From: DAIRVC01 sp036803025
Lineage (GTDB): Bacteria > Chloroflexota > Anaerolineae > Anaerolineales > E44-bin32
DNA: 8,226 bases
Assembly (NCBI GenBank): GCA_036803025.1
Contig: DAIRVC010000118.1
Location: 1-8,226, forward strand
Reading direction: 5' to 3'
Both the position numbers and the translations under genes were made by a program. Positions 6,539 to 8,226 of the stretch are shown piece after piece (position 1 is the first letter of the stretch; each line of letters opens with the position of its first letter). The notes below the pieces were generated by a model that was given only the letters and a program-made list of their open reading frames with translations, had not been told where the DNA came from and ran no database searches.

Positions 6539-6551
6539 CAGGCGGGGCGAG

Positions 6552-7976
6552 ATGAACGGAGCGAAAGTCCTGGTCGTGGATGACGACGAGTCCTTCCGCG
6601 ACCTGATGGCCTCCCACCTGAAGCGGCACGGCTACGCGGTCGAAGTGGCCAGCGGGGGTGCCGAGGCGCTCGGCCTGTTCCGGGAGCGCGGGCCCTTCTC
6701 GGTCCTGGTCACCGACCTGTCGATGCCGGTTATGGACGGCCTGGAGCTGATGGCACACGCCCGCCAGCTCGATCCGTGGCTGGAGGTGGTGATCATCACG
6801 GCCGCCGGGTCGATGGAAGCGGCCATTTCGGCGCTGCACCAGGACGGGGCCTACGACTTCCTGATCAAGCCGCTGGAGAGCATCAACCAGCTTTCCCTGT
6901 CCGTCTGGCGCGCCGCTGCTCATCGCCAGCTGCGGGTGGAGAAGGAACGACTGCAAGCCCGGCTGGCGGCTGAGGCCGAGCGCCTGCGGGCATTGATCGG
7001 CAACGTCTCCGACTCGATCGTTGCCTCCGACGCGCAGGGCATCATCAGCGTCGCCAACGCTGCCGCGCAGCGACTCCTCGGCCATGAGGATCTGGTCGGG
7101 CAAGAGGCGGCTCAGGCGCTGCCCCAGCCTCTGGCCGCCCCGCTACAAGAATGGCTTGCGGTCGGCGGCGCTCGGCCGTCGGCCGTGGAGGTGAGCTGGC
7201 CGGCCGGGGCGGTCCAGCGCGTCAGCCTTTCGCGATTGCCGCCGAGCGACCAGGACAGTGACGGTTGGGTGATGGTCGTCAGCGATATCACCCATCTGCG
7301 CCAGGCCGAGGAACTCAAACGGCGGTTGTTCGCCGAAGCCGCCGATCAAATCCGCCAGCAGGTCGTGCAGGCCGAGACCGAGATGCAGGCGCTGCGCGAG
7401 CTTGCGCAGGCACCGGCGGCGCAGCGGCAGGACGTCGAAGGACGCCTGGCCGGAAAGATCGCCGAAGTGCGCGCCTGGGTCGACGGGCTTCCCGGCTTTG
7501 TGGACGTCGACCGGGGTCGGGCCTTGAAGCCGGTCGGGTTGGACCTGGTCCGCTTCATCCGCGCACACCTGCAGGAGTGGAGCGCGCCGGCAGCGGGCGC
7601 CCAGCCCGTGCCGCTCGATCTGAAGGCGCCCGAGAGCGGCTCCAAAGTCTGGGTCGATCGGGACCTGATGGGTGACGTCCTGCGCCGTCTGGTGGCGTTG
7701 GCCGCCCGGCAGGCGGAGGCGGGCGCGGCGCTCTCGATCGTCATCCAGCACTATCTGCAGCACCTGTGGATTGAAGTGGTCGAAGAGGCGCCTAGTGGAG
7801 GCGCGCCTTCGGCCGCGCCGGCTGCGGCGGTCGATTCGTGGATCGCCGCCGAAGAGGCCGGCATCGACGCAGCACTGGTGAGGGAGATGGTGGCGCGCAT
7901 GGGCGGTCAGGTCTGGTTCCGCCCGAGTGGGCGAGGCAGCGGTCTGGCCGTATCACTTCCGCGGGCCGAGGCATAG
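6552..7976 (+). CDS. REC-PAS protein with a degenerate histidine kinase core (pseudokinase)
   Basis: The protein has 474 residues. The N-terminal REC (about 1-125) is complete: Asp10-Asp12, phosphoacceptor Asp55 (VTDLSMPVMDG), Thr83 and Lys106 (FLIKPLES). A helix leads to a PAS domain (about 143-248, NVSDSIVASDAQG...VVSDIT). The rest lines up with a kinase core but lacks its chemistry. LKRRLFAEAADQIRQQV (255-271) matches LKNEFVALVSHELRAPL of HK1 with Asp265 where the His should be. VDRDLMGDVLRRLVALAA (368-385) matches the N-box helix of HK2 with Arg379 and Leu383 replacing both Asn. The G1 position reads EEAPSG, the ATP lid is missing, and no GLGL is seen. The final strand-turn (MGGQVWFRPSGRGSGLAVSLP region) is well kept. 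The frame is open throughout, so this is not simple decay. It probably receives phosphate from HK2 and acts as a scaffold or allosteric partner; that part is inference. The start is ATG 6552, 13 bases after HK2. Confidence 0.88.
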   Translation: MNGAKVLVVDDDESFRDLMASHLKRHGYAVEVASGGAEALGLFRERGPFSVLVTDLSMPVMDGLELMAHARQLDPWLEVVIITAAGSMEAAISALHQDGAYDFLIKPLESINQLSLSVWRAAAHRQLRVEKERLQARLAAEAERLRALIGNVSDSIVASDAQGIISVANAAAQRLLGHEDLVGQEAAQALPQPLAAPLQEWLAVGGARPSAVEVSWPAGAVQRVSLSRLPPSDQDSDGWVMVVSDITHLRQAEELKRRLFAEAADQIRQQVVQAETEMQALRELAQAPAAQRQDVEGRLAGKIAEVRAWVDGLPGFVDVDRGRALKPVGLDLVRFIRAHLQEWSAPAAGAQPVPLDLKAPESGSKVWVDRDLMGDVLRRLVALAARQAEAGAALSIVIQHYLQHLWIEVVEEAPSGGAPSAAPAAAVDSWIAAEEAGIDAALVREMVARMGGQVWFRPSGRGSGLAVSLPRAEA

Positions 7977-7983
7977 GGCGGCG

Positions 7984-8005
7984 TTGGCGCCGAGAAGGGC
8001 GCCGG
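7984..8005 (+). promoter_or_regulatory. Hairpin enclosing the ribosome binding site of the next gene
   Basis: GGCGCC (7986-7991) and GGCGCC (7998-8003) pair around GAGAAG, extendable by two T-G pairs at the base. The purine-rich ribosome binding region GAGAAGGG falls in the loop and first stem bases, ending 8 bases before ATG 8008. Such a stem could limit translation of the last gene, but GC-rich DNA makes stems of this size easily. Confidence 0.3.
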
Positions 8006-8007
8006 CC

Positions 8008-8226
8008 ATGGACGAGAAGGCACGGACTTCGAAGGGCAAACCAGACTCGGGCGCTCACGCCCGGGGTCTGGTGCGTTGGCTGCTGCTTGCCCCGCTGCTG
8101 CTGGTTATCACCTCGATGTGCGCCACGGTGGCCACGGCGCGCGCGGCCCGGCCCCCCAGCGTCGAGACGACCTCGCAGCTGGTCGCCGACTATCTCGGCG
8201 ACGCCGACTATCGAGAGCTCCAGCGC
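8008..8226 (+). CDS. N-terminus of an exported or membrane-anchored protein, partial
   Basis: An ATG at 8008 opens a frame that runs without a stop to the right edge (73 codons). Residues 1-24 are polar and basic (MDEKARTSKGKPD..., then HARGLVRW). A hydrophobic core, WLLLAPLLLVITSMC, follows, then ATVATARAARPPS. This is the layout of a Sec signal peptide with a possible Ala-Arg-Ala cleavage site, or of a single membrane anchor. Cys39 is preceded by Thr-Ser-Met, which does not fit a lipobox. The mature part begins SVETTSQLVADYLGDADYRELQR, too short to assign to a family. It starts 31 bases after the pseudokinase stop on the same strand, so it may belong to the same transcript and could be an output or ligand-side component of the HK2 system. 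The product is unknown. Confidence 0.6.
   Translation, partial: MDEKARTSKGKPDSGAHARGLVRWLLLAPLLLVITSMCATVATARAARPPSVETTSQLVADYLGDADYRELQR

Noticed and set aside
6465..6551. An upstream ATG for the REC-PAS protein inside the end of HK2
   Set aside because: The REC fold begins immediately after ATG 6552 (MNGAKVLVVDDD), and the 29 extra codons merely shadow the HK2 C-terminus.
8110..8124. A lipoprotein signal at Cys39 of the last gene
   Set aside because: The residues before Cys are Thr-Ser-Met; Met at the -1 position does not fit a lipobox.

Overview
The window is high-GC DNA with six genes, all on the + strand, and most of it encodes signal-transduction proteins. I infer a member of the Chloroflexota (Anaerolineae-like). 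The grounds are the Pro/Thr-rich tail of the gene entering at the left edge, a style common in secreted proteins of that phylum, the dense clustering of two-component genes, and a multi-pass membrane sensor of a type shared by Chloroflexota and Actinobacteria. No rRNA or marker gene is present, so the taxonomy is a guess.

Layout: (1) 1-82 is the Pro/Thr-rich C-terminal end of a gene, closed by a strong intrinsic terminator at 95-131. (2) 191-3180 is a first two-component system: a roughly ten-pass membrane PAS histidine kinase (HK1), then an OmpR/PhoB-type DNA-binding response regulator. (3) 3181-3508 is non-coding, rich in a repeated GCAAG motif and hairpins. (4) 3509-7976 is a second signalling set: a REC-GGDEF diguanylate cyclase, a Cache-HAMP histidine kinase (HK2), and a REC-PAS protein whose C-terminal half lines up with a histidine kinase core but has lost the catalytic residues I can place. 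(5) From 8008 to the right edge is the start of an exported or membrane-anchored protein.

Likely logic (inference): HK1 phosphorylates the OmpR-type regulator. That regulator may bind the GCAAG repeats between its own gene and the cyclase gene, placing the second set under transcriptional control of the first. HK2, sensing an extracytoplasmic ligand through its Cache-like domain, probably phosphorylates the two closely similar REC domains on either side of it. One REC drives c-di-GMP synthesis. The other sits on a pseudokinase that may act as a scaffold, phosphate sink or allosteric partner. The pseudokinase and the repeat-rich leader are the most unusual parts of the window.
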